From the IMG/VR virus record IMGVR_UViG_3300020204_000096, positions 1 through 51,400 of that record: a stretch of 51,400 nucleotides of DNA; one strand, 5' to 3'. This document shows, in pieces, positions 14,999 to 24,163 of the stretch. The position numbers and the translations under genes were made by a program. This stretch comes from a virus. The notes under the pieces were generated by a model that ran no database searches, was not told where the DNA came from, and was given only the letters and a program-made list of their open reading frames with translations. The stretch's first letter is position 1. Each line of letters opens with the position of its first letter.

Positions 14999-17900
14999 TT
15001 AACTCCATTTACCTGTGGTTTGGTTATAAGTAGAAGTTCCTTCATAGATAGAAAAATGCATTGCATCGTTTCTCCATAACCACCCAATTCCAGCTATCCC
15101 CATAGGTTTAGCAACATATTCTATAAATCCTTCTACAATATTTCTCTTTGGATGGGATGATATTAGTTTTAAACTAGAGGTTGTTGTTGGCTTATATTGC
15201 ATTGTATTTGGATCAATTTTTTCTCCAATGTCAAATCCATCTATGTTATAATTGAAATCTATAGCAAGACCAAAAGCATGGTTTGATAATCTAGTTGATG
15301 TGGAAGAATTACGAGAGGCTAAAGATTCTGGGAATTGGGTAATATATTTCCATCCTTCGGTATCTATTGTTGATCCTGGGGCTAATAGGGGTTTAAGTTT
15401 AGCAGCATAGTCTTTATATACTCTAAGTTTTCGAAATTTTTTAGTTCCTTTGTCATTCCAAGGAAATTGTATTTCTTCTAAATTTGCAGCTCCCCATTTT
15501 GGACATAGGTAAAACCAAGCTCGTTTCTTTTCAATAGGTTTTTTTAATGGAGCAGTTCCATCAGAATAATATTTAATAGGAATGCCAAATCTTGTTTCTA
15601 AGGATGTTTGTTTCCATTTATATCCACCTCCACCAGGAATAAGGCATTCTGTACTAGTTATAGTTGGAGTGGATGCCCCTCCTCCACCTCCGATATTTGG
15701 GTTACTTGGGGATTCATTGCTAACAACGCTAGATATTCTAACCCGGCTAGATTTATTTGGGGATGATTTTGGAATTACAGTGGTTTCAATACTTGTTTCC
15801 CAATCCTGGTTTTGGATTCTATGGGATACTCCCGTTACTATTAAATCTAAATTATTTCCATATGATTGAGGTAAAAAACTAGTATCGACATTAAGTTTAT
15901 TATATATCTTTATTCCAGATAAGCCATCCATAGTAATGCTTAATTTAAATGGAATGAATCCAATAGTACCTCCACCATTGTTTTCTTTATTAGAGGTTTT
16001 AGCTACATAATGTTTATAATATTCTGTTCCAATAGTAATGTTTTCTTTAATAATACTATCCTTTAATTCAAAAAATGGATCTTCCCCACTTTCTTCTACA
16101 ATTTGAATATACCCAAATCTTTGTATTTTTTGATCATCTCTTAATTCTTCAAATTTGTCTTTCCAGTTTGATTCTGCTTCTTCCTCCTCATTCTTCTCTG
16201 TTTTAGATGATGTTGATTTTGTAACAACTAATTTTGGTTTATATGGGTCTACTAAGCCATCATTCCATTTTGAAAATGCTGTTGCATCTGTTCCTTTTAT
16301 ATAACCCCCTGCAGTTGCTCCAACAGTAATCATAGTTGCAAATTCTGGTGTTATTGCTGTTTTTAAATCTACTTTTCTAATAAAATTTGATTCATATATA
16401 TTTTTTTTATTACTATATCCTGTTAATATAAGACTATAGTCTTTTGGGTTGAAATCTCTATGGGTTCCAGGTATTGGAGTAGTATCTATAATTCGTAAAG
16501 AATTAGTATCTTCATCTAATATTGGTTCTAAATTGTTAATTCCACCTAGAGCCCTATTTATCCCATTACATATGTTGCTAAGAAATTGAAATAAATTTAC
16601 ATCTCCTCTTTCATCTTCTGCTAAACTTTCCTCTATAAAATCAAAATTTAAATAAATGTTCATTATATATCCAGCAAAATCTTTATTTACTTTTGGGTGA
16701 TTAGGGTCTGAGCTAGAGTATGGGTTGTCTGCTACTTTAAAAATCAAACAACCTCCCTCAAATGCTTTGATCGAGGTTCCACTAGAATTGGTTAGAAATT
16801 TATCGTTTCTAATGATACATACTTTAGGATCCAATGAAATATGATCTTCAACAGAAAACATTATATCCTTCACAGAATCAAATTTAATATCGAATATAGG
16901 AGGGTTATTATTTTTCCCTAATTTAATTTTAGGTAAAATATTTTCTCGGATAAATTTAAGTAAAAATCCAAATCTTAAATAATATGCAGGATTTTTAGAT
17001 ATTATTTTAATAGCATCTTGGGGTTCAGCATCTTTTAATGGATTTGAAAGTATCTGTGGACCAAAATCCTTTCCTTTTTTTTCTTTAATGTAATTTGTAA
17101 TGGGGCCTCTTTCAGAGGAGTTTTTGGAAATAGTCTGTGTATTATATATTATTGCTTCTAAAAACCCATCAGGCTTTACTTTACCACCTATTAACCAGTC
17201 ATGTGGAATATTTAGGAAGATTTTTTTTTCTTCACCATTTGGGTATATAACGCTACTATATAAATTATAGTAGTGGGGATTATCATATTTATCTTTTGAT
17301 TTTGGTCCTTTGGTATTGTAAAAAAACCCCGCTCCATCATCAAATCTTCCATCACTTACAACATTTACACCATCATTTTTTTCTTTCTCATCATCTGAAT
17401 CTGTTAAAAATGTTTTATCAACTTGTGTTGTAAGTATTGAAGAATTTGCCAAATAATTTGGATTACCCTTAGACATATCTTCTGCAAACCCTCCTCCATT
17501 ATTAAAAAGTTTTTTTCCCCATTTATATATTTCATTTTCATAATGTTTTAATACCTGGGGGGAATCATTATAAGGGAGGGAATAGTCCTTTATCTCATAT
17601 CTATACATTGTGATGTAACCCCCGTTTAACTGGTCAGGATATAAACTAGTTTCAGTTGTATAAGCCCCATGTTGCCCCCTATATGTTACATATGTCCCCC
17701 ATGAAATTCCATCATATGATAAATCAAAGATAGATGAGTTTATGTTTTCCCAATCTTCAAGATCTTTGGGGTTTGGGTTGCGGAATTTTTTACCAGCTCC
17801 CGTACTTCCTTGTTCTGTTCCCCAATATAAAGTAATTTCTCCTATAAAAAGATATGAAAATTGATGTGTACCATAGGTAATTATATCATCATTTAGGCTA

Positions 17901-18937
17901 TCCCTTAATCTATTAGCCATGTTATAACCATAAAAAGTTTCATAGATATTAACACCATAATAAGTGGGATCCTTTATTACTCCTTTATTCACTTCATCTA
18001 TCCATTTCCATATATAAAGCATAGAATTGATTACACTAGAGGCTTGATTAGGTTCTGTTGGAGCTTCTGCTTCTTCATCATTTTTCTCTTGTGGTTCAAT
18101 AGTCACAATTTCATAAGGTTTAGTACCTTTAATAAATTTAACTGTTTCATTATCTGGGGATAGATTGGTTTTAAGGGATTCAACAACATCTCCTAAACTA
18201 ATTAGGGTTAATTCAATATCATATGAACCATCATTATTTACACTCCAAGAAAAATTAGATACTTTTGCTAAAAACCCATCGTAATTTCCTTTATGAAAAT
18301 CTCTTTCTTCTTCAATTTTACTATTTGTTTCTCGAAAATCCGTATTACTATAAAAATATTTTTCTAAAACAGTATCGCGAATAATATGTTTATCTATTCC
18401 GTTTTTAGTATAAAAAGAATTACCCCACTCTAATAAAACAGTATATCCTAATCTTAGATATAATAAATCTATAATTTGTAGTTGTGCAGTATCTTGGGCA
18501 ATTAATTTTACTGTGGCTTTTTTAATTGAACCTCTATTTAATGTTTTAATATCTGCGGATATTAACCCAGGCATAGGAACATACCCATATGGGCCATATG
18601 TATATGATGAATCATTGTCGGCGCTTAAAGGATTAAATCCTCCTCTATTTATAAGATTATTACTGTTATCTAATACAGACACTCCACTGCTTAAAATGAA
18701 TTTTTTAGCTAGTAAAAGTCCAGTAAGATCGTCCTCAATACCTATTTCTTTAAGGCGTTGTTGTTTGGTAATTTTAACGGATGAAGCTAGTTTCATCCAT
18801 GCTGTTGGAGAATTCAAAACATTTATTTGAGTAAATGTTCTAAATTTATCTACTCCACTCCCATGAAGAGATTGCCGAGCTTTTATTTGATCTATTACAT
18901 AATCCTCTAAAGGTTCTCCTATTATATTACTCTTCAT
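14999..18937 (-). CDS. Baseplate hub protein with C-terminal M15 peptidase domain
   Basis: A 1312-residue tail-hub protein. The N-terminal part (about 110-260) has features of T4-like hub proteins, for example KKATVKLIAQDTAQLQIIDL followed by LYLRLGYTVLLEWG. The region around 980-1090 (GLSGIKIYNKLNVDTSFLP, then VTGVSHRIQNQDWETSIET) also fits a hub/gp27-like fold. After a GGGG linker (about 1100), the last 200 residues are an M15 peptidase: His1220 and Asp1227 in SNHAFGLAIDFN and His1294 in NDAMHFSIYE. The role would be local peptidoglycan opening during injection, done in T4 by the lysozyme domain of gp5. The peptidase assignment is firm, the exact hub homology less so. Confidence 0.88.
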   Translation of the reverse strand: MKSNIIGEPLEDYVIDQIKARQSLHGSGVDKFRTFTQINVLNSPTAWMKLASSVKITKQQRLKEIGIEDDLTGLLLAKKFILSSGVSVLDNSNNLINRGGFNPLSADNDSSYTYGPYGYVPMPGLISADIKTLNRGSIKKATVKLIAQDTAQLQIIDLLYLRLGYTVLLEWGNSFYTKNGIDKHIIRDTVLEKYFYSNTDFRETNSKIEEERDFHKGNYDGFLAKVSNFSWSVNNDGSYDIELTLISLGDVVESLKTNLSPDNETVKFIKGTKPYEIVTIEPQEKNDEEAEAPTEPNQASSVINSMLYIWKWIDEVNKGVIKDPTYYGVNIYETFYGYNMANRLRDSLNDDIITYGTHQFSYLFIGEITLYWGTEQGSTGAGKKFRNPNPKDLEDWENINSSIFDLSYDGISWGTYVTYRGQHGAYTTETSLYPDQLNGGYITMYRYEIKDYSLPYNDSPQVLKHYENEIYKWGKKLFNNGGGFAEDMSKGNPNYLANSSILTTQVDKTFLTDSDDEKEKNDGVNVVSDGRFDDGAGFFYNTKGPKSKDKYDNPHYYNLYSSVIYPNGEEKKIFLNIPHDWLIGGKVKPDGFLEAIIYNTQTISKNSSERGPITNYIKEKKGKDFGPQILSNPLKDAEPQDAIKIISKNPAYYLRFGFLLKFIRENILPKIKLGKNNNPPIFDIKFDSVKDIMFSVEDHISLDPKVCIIRNDKFLTNSSGTSIKAFEGGCLIFKVADNPYSSSDPNHPKVNKDFAGYIMNIYLNFDFIEESLAEDERGDVNLFQFLSNICNGINRALGGINNLEPILDEDTNSLRIIDTTPIPGTHRDFNPKDYSLILTGYSNKKNIYESNFIRKVDLKTAITPEFATMITVGATAGGYIKGTDATAFSKWNDGLVDPYKPKLVVTKSTSSKTEKNEEEEAESNWKDKFEELRDDQKIQRFGYIQIVEESGEDPFFELKDSIIKENITIGTEYYKHYVAKTSNKENNGGGTIGFIPFKLSITMDGLSGIKIYNKLNVDTSFLPQSYGNNLDLIVTGVSHRIQNQDWETSIETTVIPKSSPNKSSRVRISSVVSNESPSNPNIGGGGGASTPTITSTECLIPGGGGYKWKQTSLETRFGIPIKYYSDGTAPLKKPIEKKRAWFYLCPKWGAANLEEIQFPWNDKGTKKFRKLRVYKDYAAKLKPLLAPGSTIDTEGWKYITQFPESLASRNSSTSTRLSNHAFGLAIDFNYNIDGFDIGEKIDPNTMQYKPTTTSSLKLISSHPKRNIVEGFIEYVAKPMGIAGIGWLWRNDAMHFSIYEGTSTYNQTTGKWS

Positions 18938-18945
18938 AACTTTAT

Positions 18946-19263
18946 TTAATTATTATTTAATATATTATATTCAGCTAATATATTTGATATTCTGTTAGGT
19001 GATGGAATTCTTATTTGAGACCCAAGTTCAGGGATCAATGAAATAGCCCCTTGAGAAGGATTAGATAAACTAATAATCCACCATAAACTAGAATCTCCAT
19101 AATAAATTTGAGCTAAAGTATCATATCTATCACCTTGGGCAATATATACATAAATATCTGAAAAATCAAGGGAAATTGAAGGATATCTTACTTTTTTATA
19201 TACAATAGGAGAAGAATTCTCTAATTGTATTTTTGTTGTTGGTATTTGTGAATATCTGCTCAT
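18946..19263 (-). CDS. gp53: Baseplate wedge gp53-like / LysM-like tail protein
   Basis: A 105-residue protein with the signature QGDRYDTLAQIYYGDSSLWW followed by IISLSNPSQGAISLIPELG and IRIP. That is the LysM-like core found in gp53-type baseplate proteins and in tail protein X-like proteins. T4 gp53 is longer (about 196); here only the core remains. No membrane segment. It sits between the hub-peptidase gene (8-bp gap) and the 649-residue baseplate protein (4-bp gap), consistent with a role in baseplate assembly. Confidence 0.75.
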   Translation of the reverse strand: MSRYSQIPTTKIQLENSSPIVYKKVRYPSISLDFSDIYVYIAQGDRYDTLAQIYYGDSSLWWIISLSNPSQGAISLIPELGSQIRIPSPNRISNILAEYNILNNN

Positions 19264-19267
19264 AACA

Positions 19268-21217
19268 TTAATTTCCCCTAATATATAAATCTGCTGCGGA
19301 TTGTATGAATGCTAGTTCTTCTTCAGAAATTGAGCCTAAAGGTTGAGTTGATGAGGGTGATGTTTCAGAAGTTGGTGAGGTAGATGCAGGCGGAGTATAT
19401 GAAAATAATGTTTTTCCTTCTTTAGTATAACTTATATTCTCTGGAACTTTTCTACTTGGATTAATATATTTTTGTATTCCTAAATCTGGGAGATCATTAT
19501 TTTCATCATCTACTTTTTTATTAGTATTTTCAAAATATAATTTCTGTGGTCTAAATGTATGAATAGGAATAAATTTAAGATCAACATCTATCATATGGGG
19601 TAAACGTTTAGGAGATTGGGGATCCTTGTATAGGCTTCCATCTCTCTCTCTTCCTGTTTCCCAAGGAGAATCATCTGGAATATCAAATCCTAAACTGGTT
19701 ATAATTCCTGGTTGGTCTACTATATAATCTCCTATAGTTAAATAGGCTATATTCCCAGCCATATACCCGTTAATTAGATATTCTGGGGCTAGGGATGAAG
19801 CTAAGAAATTCAATTTGTCATACATAGAATTTTGTTCTTTAACAGATTGAGCAACTACAGTAAAACCAATAGACATATCTCTATCAAATCCTTTATATCT
19901 ATAAAAATTTTCAGCCCTTCCCATATATTCTATTGATTTCCAATCAGCTTTATATGAATCAGACATTTTTTTAATAAATGCCCTAAAATGCATATATTTT
20001 ACATTTTTTTTTTCACCTTCATTATTTAATATTCCTATAACAAAAGGAATTAAATCATCATATTCTGATGATGTAGAGGGTGTATCTGATTTATATATAT
20101 AGGATGCATTTACTTTATCTAATGGTTGCCCGTTATGTTTTCCTTTTTTATAATCAGATAAATCCCCTTGTTGCCCTGGGTTTCCTAAATTAAATAGAGT
20201 TTCTATATTGTTCTTAGAATCATAAGGAGCACCTAAAAATGTTTTAGAATAATCTGAGAAGAGGGTCTTTCTAAAATCATCACTAGTTGTACTAGATAAA
20301 TTAATTTTAGATTCTTCTTTGCTCTTAGTATTTGTTAAAAATTTAGATGAATCAGTACTTCCTTTAGATGGATTTGGTGAATTTGTAGTGATTCCTAATC
20401 TATTATCTGGTGAAATACCATTATTGCCTTCTATATAATTATCTTTTCCAAATAAATCATTTTCTGATGTATTATTCTTATTAATATGTTTTAAAGATAC
20501 ACTATTACTTCCATTGGTACTATCTTTATAAAATTTAGACTCTTTTTTACCAAATATGTTCTTAAGATTATATTCTATTGGTCTAGTATAATTTATTTGG
20601 GGATATGATAATCCATCTGTGGTTTTTAATGGAATTAACGAATTATTTTTAGTAGCAAATTTTATTTGTGTTTCTCCAATACCTTGATTAGAACCAGGAC
20701 CACCATCATATGAACGTAAAATTGGATTATTATTATTCTCTTCATAATTTGAATCTAACTCTTCTTTTAATTGTATAAGCCTATTATTATTGGCATTATT
20801 TGAATAAGCTACCGTTTGGTAAGATAAAATTGAATTAAGAAAATGGGTTCCTAAATATCCAACACCAGCTTGTCCTAATGTTACAGAAGGAGTATAAATT
20901 CCATTAAAAGCTTCTGTTTTTGGTGATATTCTAGATAATATATTTTGTTTTTCAATAAAAAGTAACCCATCAGGATTTTTACTATCAAAAAAATATTGAG
21001 TTAAACGCGAAACGTCTTCAAGTGCAGAAGAAGGTGCCTTTAAACCACCTCGTAAAATTGTATCTTCATCAGATATTGAAGAAGGTTGATCAATTGAACT
21101 TATAATGTAAGGCTGTCCACTATCTCCTCCACCTGGTCTATCATGGCCGTATTTAAGAGATTTTAGAGCAGTACCTCCCTCATTAATTGGAGATTTTAAT
21201 CTTATTAAAAGGCCCAT
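19268..21217 (-). CDS. Baseplate / tail-tube-junction protein (gp48/gp54-like candidate)
   Basis: A 649-residue structural protein. The N-terminal ~370 residues are low-complexity, Asn/Ser/Lys-rich and probably extended. The conserved part is C-terminal (about 390-570): YMHFRAFIKKMSDSYKADW, then EYMGRAENFYRYKGFDRDMS, then YLTIGDYIVDQPGIITS. Such segments occur in T4-like baseplate proteins that cap or initiate the tail tube. The last ~50 residues are Ser/Thr/Pro-rich. It follows the tape measure and precedes gp53, where T4-like phages carry tube-initiation genes. The specific homologue is inferred. Confidence 0.7.
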   Translation of the reverse strand: MGLLIRLKSPINEGGTALKSLKYGHDRPGGGDSGQPYIISSIDQPSSISDEDTILRGGLKAPSSALEDVSRLTQYFFDSKNPDGLLFIEKQNILSRISPKTEAFNGIYTPSVTLGQAGVGYLGTHFLNSILSYQTVAYSNNANNNRLIQLKEELDSNYEENNNNPILRSYDGGPGSNQGIGETQIKFATKNNSLIPLKTTDGLSYPQINYTRPIEYNLKNIFGKKESKFYKDSTNGSNSVSLKHINKNNTSENDLFGKDNYIEGNNGISPDNRLGITTNSPNPSKGSTDSSKFLTNTKSKEESKINLSSTTSDDFRKTLFSDYSKTFLGAPYDSKNNIETLFNLGNPGQQGDLSDYKKGKHNGQPLDKVNASYIYKSDTPSTSSEYDDLIPFVIGILNNEGEKKNVKYMHFRAFIKKMSDSYKADWKSIEYMGRAENFYRYKGFDRDMSIGFTVVAQSVKEQNSMYDKLNFLASSLAPEYLINGYMAGNIAYLTIGDYIVDQPGIITSLGFDIPDDSPWETGRERDGSLYKDPQSPKRLPHMIDVDLKFIPIHTFRPQKLYFENTNKKVDDENNDLPDLGIQKYINPSRKVPENISYTKEGKTLFSYTPPASTSPTSETSPSSTQPLGSISEEELAFIQSAADLYIRGN

Positions 21218-21226
21218 CTAAATAGT

Positions 21227-21475
21227 TTATTCTGGGAGATTATTCAAGTAAGGCAATTGTTGTGAAGATCCAGGCACTGTTGAAATTGGGGGTATTATTC
21301 CATCTAAATCTAATTGTGAAGGGGTTGGAAATCCTGTCATGTTTGGAGTACCATTAATAGAATATTGATCATGTAAAGTAGATCCTTGCACATCTGTATT
21401 TGATAGTGGAGGGGTTTGCCCGCTAAATTGGTTTAATTGTGAACCTTCTGTTGTTAATTTGTCTAATAGTCCCAT
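21227..21475 (-). CDS. Small Pro/Gln/Ser-rich structural candidate
   Basis: An 82-residue protein with no recognised domain. It is rich in Pro, Ser, Gln, Thr and Asn and likely disordered. It begins MGLLDKLTTEGSQLNQF; the next gene also begins MGLL. It lies between the tape measure and the large baseplate protein, with the recurrent upstream motif 11 nt before its ATG. The position argues for a small tail component; the composition cannot say more. Confidence 0.6.
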   Translation of the reverse strand: MGLLDKLTTEGSQLNQFSGQTPPLSNTDVQGSTLHDQYSINGTPNMTGFPTPSQLDLDGIIPPISTVPGSSQQLPYLNNLPE

Positions 21476-21486
21476 AGTTAATTAAT

Positions 21487-21503
21487 TTTTTGTTATACAT
21501 ATT
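21487..21503 (-). promoter_or_regulatory. Recurrent AT-rich upstream motif (after tape measure)
   Basis: ATATGTATAACAAAA in the coding direction, between the tape measure and the 82-residue gene. It could start a transcript for the baseplate genes. Confidence 0.4.
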
Positions 21504-21508
21504 GAACA

Positions 21509-23821
21509 TTACATTATTTGATAATTTCTGTTTTTCATTTTTAAGAATGAAGCTTCTCCTACTTTTTCACCATCCATATAATTATTGATAGGTCTATTTG
21601 CTAAGGATGTTATTGCTGATACCATTGCTGACATGTCTTGTCCTCCACCACCTTCAGATTTAATTTTAATTTCTCCCTTATTAGCGGATTGGGTAGCTTT
21701 TCCAGGTTCCATAACAGCATCATCGGCAAATAAATCTGTTCCAGCTACAATAGTATCTTTATTGTTAAGTTTAATAGCACCTTCAGGACCAAACAATACT
21801 CTTTTTCCATATCCGCTATCTCCAAGAGATGATGATAAAACATCATCTCCAGTATTAGATATACTAGATATAAGAGCTATTCCTGCAGCAATGGCGGCTA
21901 TTGCTAGACCAGCACCTACAAATGGGATAATACCTGAAGAGGACCATGCCCCTTTAATAAGGGATAGTTTTGCAGCTCCTTCTTCAGCTTGTTTCATTTT
22001 TTTCACCCATTGATATGCTTTCATAGCCCCTCCAGTAAAATCCATAATCCCTTTAACTATTTTAGCAGTCATTATACCTGCTATTATCATCATAACTGTT
22101 TTCATTCCTCCAAGACGGTCTATAATACTCTTTACCTTCTTAAAAATATCTTCAAAATTATCAGATACTTTTGTTAAAGTATTAGCTATAGCAGGCATGG
22201 TTTCATCTGCCATTTTTTGTTGGGCTAATTGGGCTTTTTCAGCTACTGAGGTTTGTTCAAGTTGTTTACCTAGTGCTTCGTCACCAAGTTCATTTAAAAA
22301 TTCTTTTTCTCTTCCTTCTTTTACTGCTAAATTATATTGTTCTTGGGCTTGTGCAATAGATTCAGCACCTATATTTTTAAGTGCTGTTTGTTCCATTAAA
22401 GCACCAGCTAATTCTTCTCTACTCATACCAATAGCTTTAGCCATTGCTTCTTGCTGGAGGCGGTTCATTTTATTAAATTCAGCTGCTGATCCTACTTGTT
22501 TAGTGATTTCTTCTGCTACTGTTGCTAGATCACCATTTAATGCTGCTTGTCTTGCTTTTTCAAGATTTATATCTTTTCCTAACAATAATTCAGCACTTAA
22601 TTCGTTTTCAATTGATTGTTCAAAATCTAACAAACTACCTGCTATATCATCAACTTTATTTAATTCAACACCTAATCCTTTGGCAGCAGCTAAGGCTTTT
22701 CCAAGTTCTTTAGCATTACCACCATAAGACATTTGGATAGCTTTAGATGTTTTTTCTATGGCTTTCATAGCATCTTTTTCATTTAGTACAAGTCCTGATT
22801 TAAGGCCTTGAACTTTATATGAAGCCATTAATTCTTTAGTAACGTCTTTAGCATGTTGCCCAGTGCCCATAGAATATTTCATTATAGCTTGGGATTGTTC
22901 TCCTGTTAACCCAGCTGCTGCTTCTAATTGGGACATTAATTGAATATCTTTTTTAAGTGGCTCACTTAAATCAGAATATTTAACACTAGATCCTAAAGCA
23001 GCATTTATGTTTACGAGAGTAGCTTCCATGGCTTTAGAGTTCAAAGTTAACTCTCCTGAAGCATCAGCAGCAGCTGCCATTTCCTCTCTCATTCTTACAG
23101 CTTCGTTGTAGGAAATATTCATACTTTTAGCCGTTTTTCCAGCGGCTTCGTCTACTTCTTTAAATTGACCAAAAACAAAACTAATAATTGTATTAATTAA
23201 ATTAAGGGGGTTTAAAAGGCCATCTAAAGGAGTTCTTACACTATCTATAGCCTTTCCAAAACCACCCATAGCTTTTTCAAATCCTTCTATATCTTTAGCT
23301 TTTTTAGCAGCTTTGTCTAAATCACTTTCTAGTTGTTGGACTGCCCCACCAACATTTTTTAAAATTAACTCATTTTGGGCCATTTGAATCCCTTGCTCTG
23401 CAATAGTTTGTTTTAATTCTTTATTTTTATTAATAGCTTCTTTTAAATCAACTATTTCTGAATTTGAAATTTCATCTGATTTTTCTTTTAATTTAAGAGA
23501 TTTTATAAGACTTTCATTCGATAATTTTTGTTTCTCAGCTAATGTTTTTTGTGCTATAAGAGCTTGTTGGGATATAGAAAGATTTTCCTTTTCTGTTTTA
23601 AATTTTTCTTGAAGAGCTTTTAATTGCTCATAACTTGCTCCAGTTGAACTTTCTTGATACTCTGTAAATTGTTGGGCTGCACCTAATAGTCCTGCTAAAG
23701 CATCTTTACTAGCAGACATACCATCAGCTATTCCTAATCCAGATTTACGTGCGGCTTCCATTGCCGCTTGAACTTCTCTAAGTACACCTTTTAAGTCTTT
23801 AGCATCATCACTAAGAGCCAT
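21509..23821 (-). CDS. Tail tape measure protein
   Basis: A 770-residue tape measure, which sets tail length and is ejected with DNA. Residues ~30-180 are strongly coiled-coil (repeated KLKEKSDEISNSEIVDLKEA-like heptads). The middle is Ala/Leu-rich helical with conserved phage tape-measure phrases (NKMNRLQQEAMAKAIGMSRE). Two hydrophobic segments follow (MKTVMMIIAGIMTAKIV and FVGAGLAIAAIAAGIALISS, about 600-690), typical of membrane-inserting segments. The gene is preceded by the gp26-like and overlapping small ORF, exactly where tail assembly chaperones occur. Corresponds in role to T4 gp29. Confidence 0.88.
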   Translation of the reverse strand: MALSDDAKDLKGVLREVQAAMEAARKSGLGIADGMSASKDALAGLLGAAQQFTEYQESSTGASYEQLKALQEKFKTEKENLSISQQALIAQKTLAEKQKLSNESLIKSLKLKEKSDEISNSEIVDLKEAINKNKELKQTIAEQGIQMAQNELILKNVGGAVQQLESDLDKAAKKAKDIEGFEKAMGGFGKAIDSVRTPLDGLLNPLNLINTIISFVFGQFKEVDEAAGKTAKSMNISYNEAVRMREEMAAAADASGELTLNSKAMEATLVNINAALGSSVKYSDLSEPLKKDIQLMSQLEAAAGLTGEQSQAIMKYSMGTGQHAKDVTKELMASYKVQGLKSGLVLNEKDAMKAIEKTSKAIQMSYGGNAKELGKALAAAKGLGVELNKVDDIAGSLLDFEQSIENELSAELLLGKDINLEKARQAALNGDLATVAEEITKQVGSAAEFNKMNRLQQEAMAKAIGMSREELAGALMEQTALKNIGAESIAQAQEQYNLAVKEGREKEFLNELGDEALGKQLEQTSVAEKAQLAQQKMADETMPAIANTLTKVSDNFEDIFKKVKSIIDRLGGMKTVMMIIAGIMTAKIVKGIMDFTGGAMKAYQWVKKMKQAEEGAAKLSLIKGAWSSSGIIPFVGAGLAIAAIAAGIALISSISNTGDDVLSSSLGDSGYGKRVLFGPEGAIKLNNKDTIVAGTDLFADDAVMEPGKATQSANKGEIKIKSEGGGGQDMSAMVSAITSLANRPINNYMDGEKVGEASFLKMKNRNYQIM

Positions 23822-23830
23822 ATTCTGTTA

Positions 23831-23846
23831 TTTTGTTATAAATATT
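23831..23846 (-). promoter_or_regulatory. Recurrent AT-rich upstream motif (tape measure)
   Basis: AATATTTATAACAAAA in the coding direction, 9 nt before the tape measure ATG. A close match to copies before the sheath, tube and neck genes. Confidence 0.45.
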
Positions 23847-23860
23847 AAGTTATAATACTT

Positions 23861-24163
23861 TTAACTATATTTAATTGGTTTTTTAACGTGTTTTAAATAT
23901 TCAGGAGATTTTACTTTACCTTCTGAGTCTATTACTGTTTTTGTATTAGGTTGGGATTTAGACTTATATGATTGTTGTTCTTCCGAATAGTAGGTTTTAA
24001 TTTCGGAGAAAATAAAACGACGGAGCCAAATTGGCATGTTGTAAACATCATGCCAACTGTATCCTCCTTTTCCATGAAAACAAATTTGATGAATTTGTTT
24101 GTATATTGCTATTTTAGCTTGAGAACTATTCTCCAAAGTCAGGCCAAAAAAACTTAAGCCCAA
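23861..24163 (-). CDS. Small ORF overlapping gp26: tail assembly chaperone extension or gp51-like protein
   Basis: A 100-codon ORF overlapping the 3' end of the gp26-like gene by 38 nt in another frame. It contains KGGYSWHDVYNMPIWLRRFI (about 33-52), a phrase I know from small conserved phage proteins placed before the tape measure. Its only upstream start is a TTG at 24163; the first in-frame ATG is around codon 43, inside the conserved part. A run of seven T in the mRNA (24152-24146) could allow a +1 or -2 shift from the upstream frame into this one, making a fused protein. Either a TTG start or a frameshift is therefore required. Confidence 0.72.
   Translation of the reverse strand: MGLSFFGLTLENSSQAKIAIYKQIHQICFHGKGGYSWHDVYNMPIWLRRFIFSEIKTYYSEEQQSYKSKSQPNTKTVIDSEGKVKSPEYLKHVKKPIKYS

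Noticed and set aside
21585-22727. Long plus-strand ORFs opposite the tape measure
   Set aside because: They are antisense to a well-supported gene, have cysteine/serine-rich unfamiliar composition and no upstream signals. Other plus-strand ORFs across the window were dismissed for the same reason.
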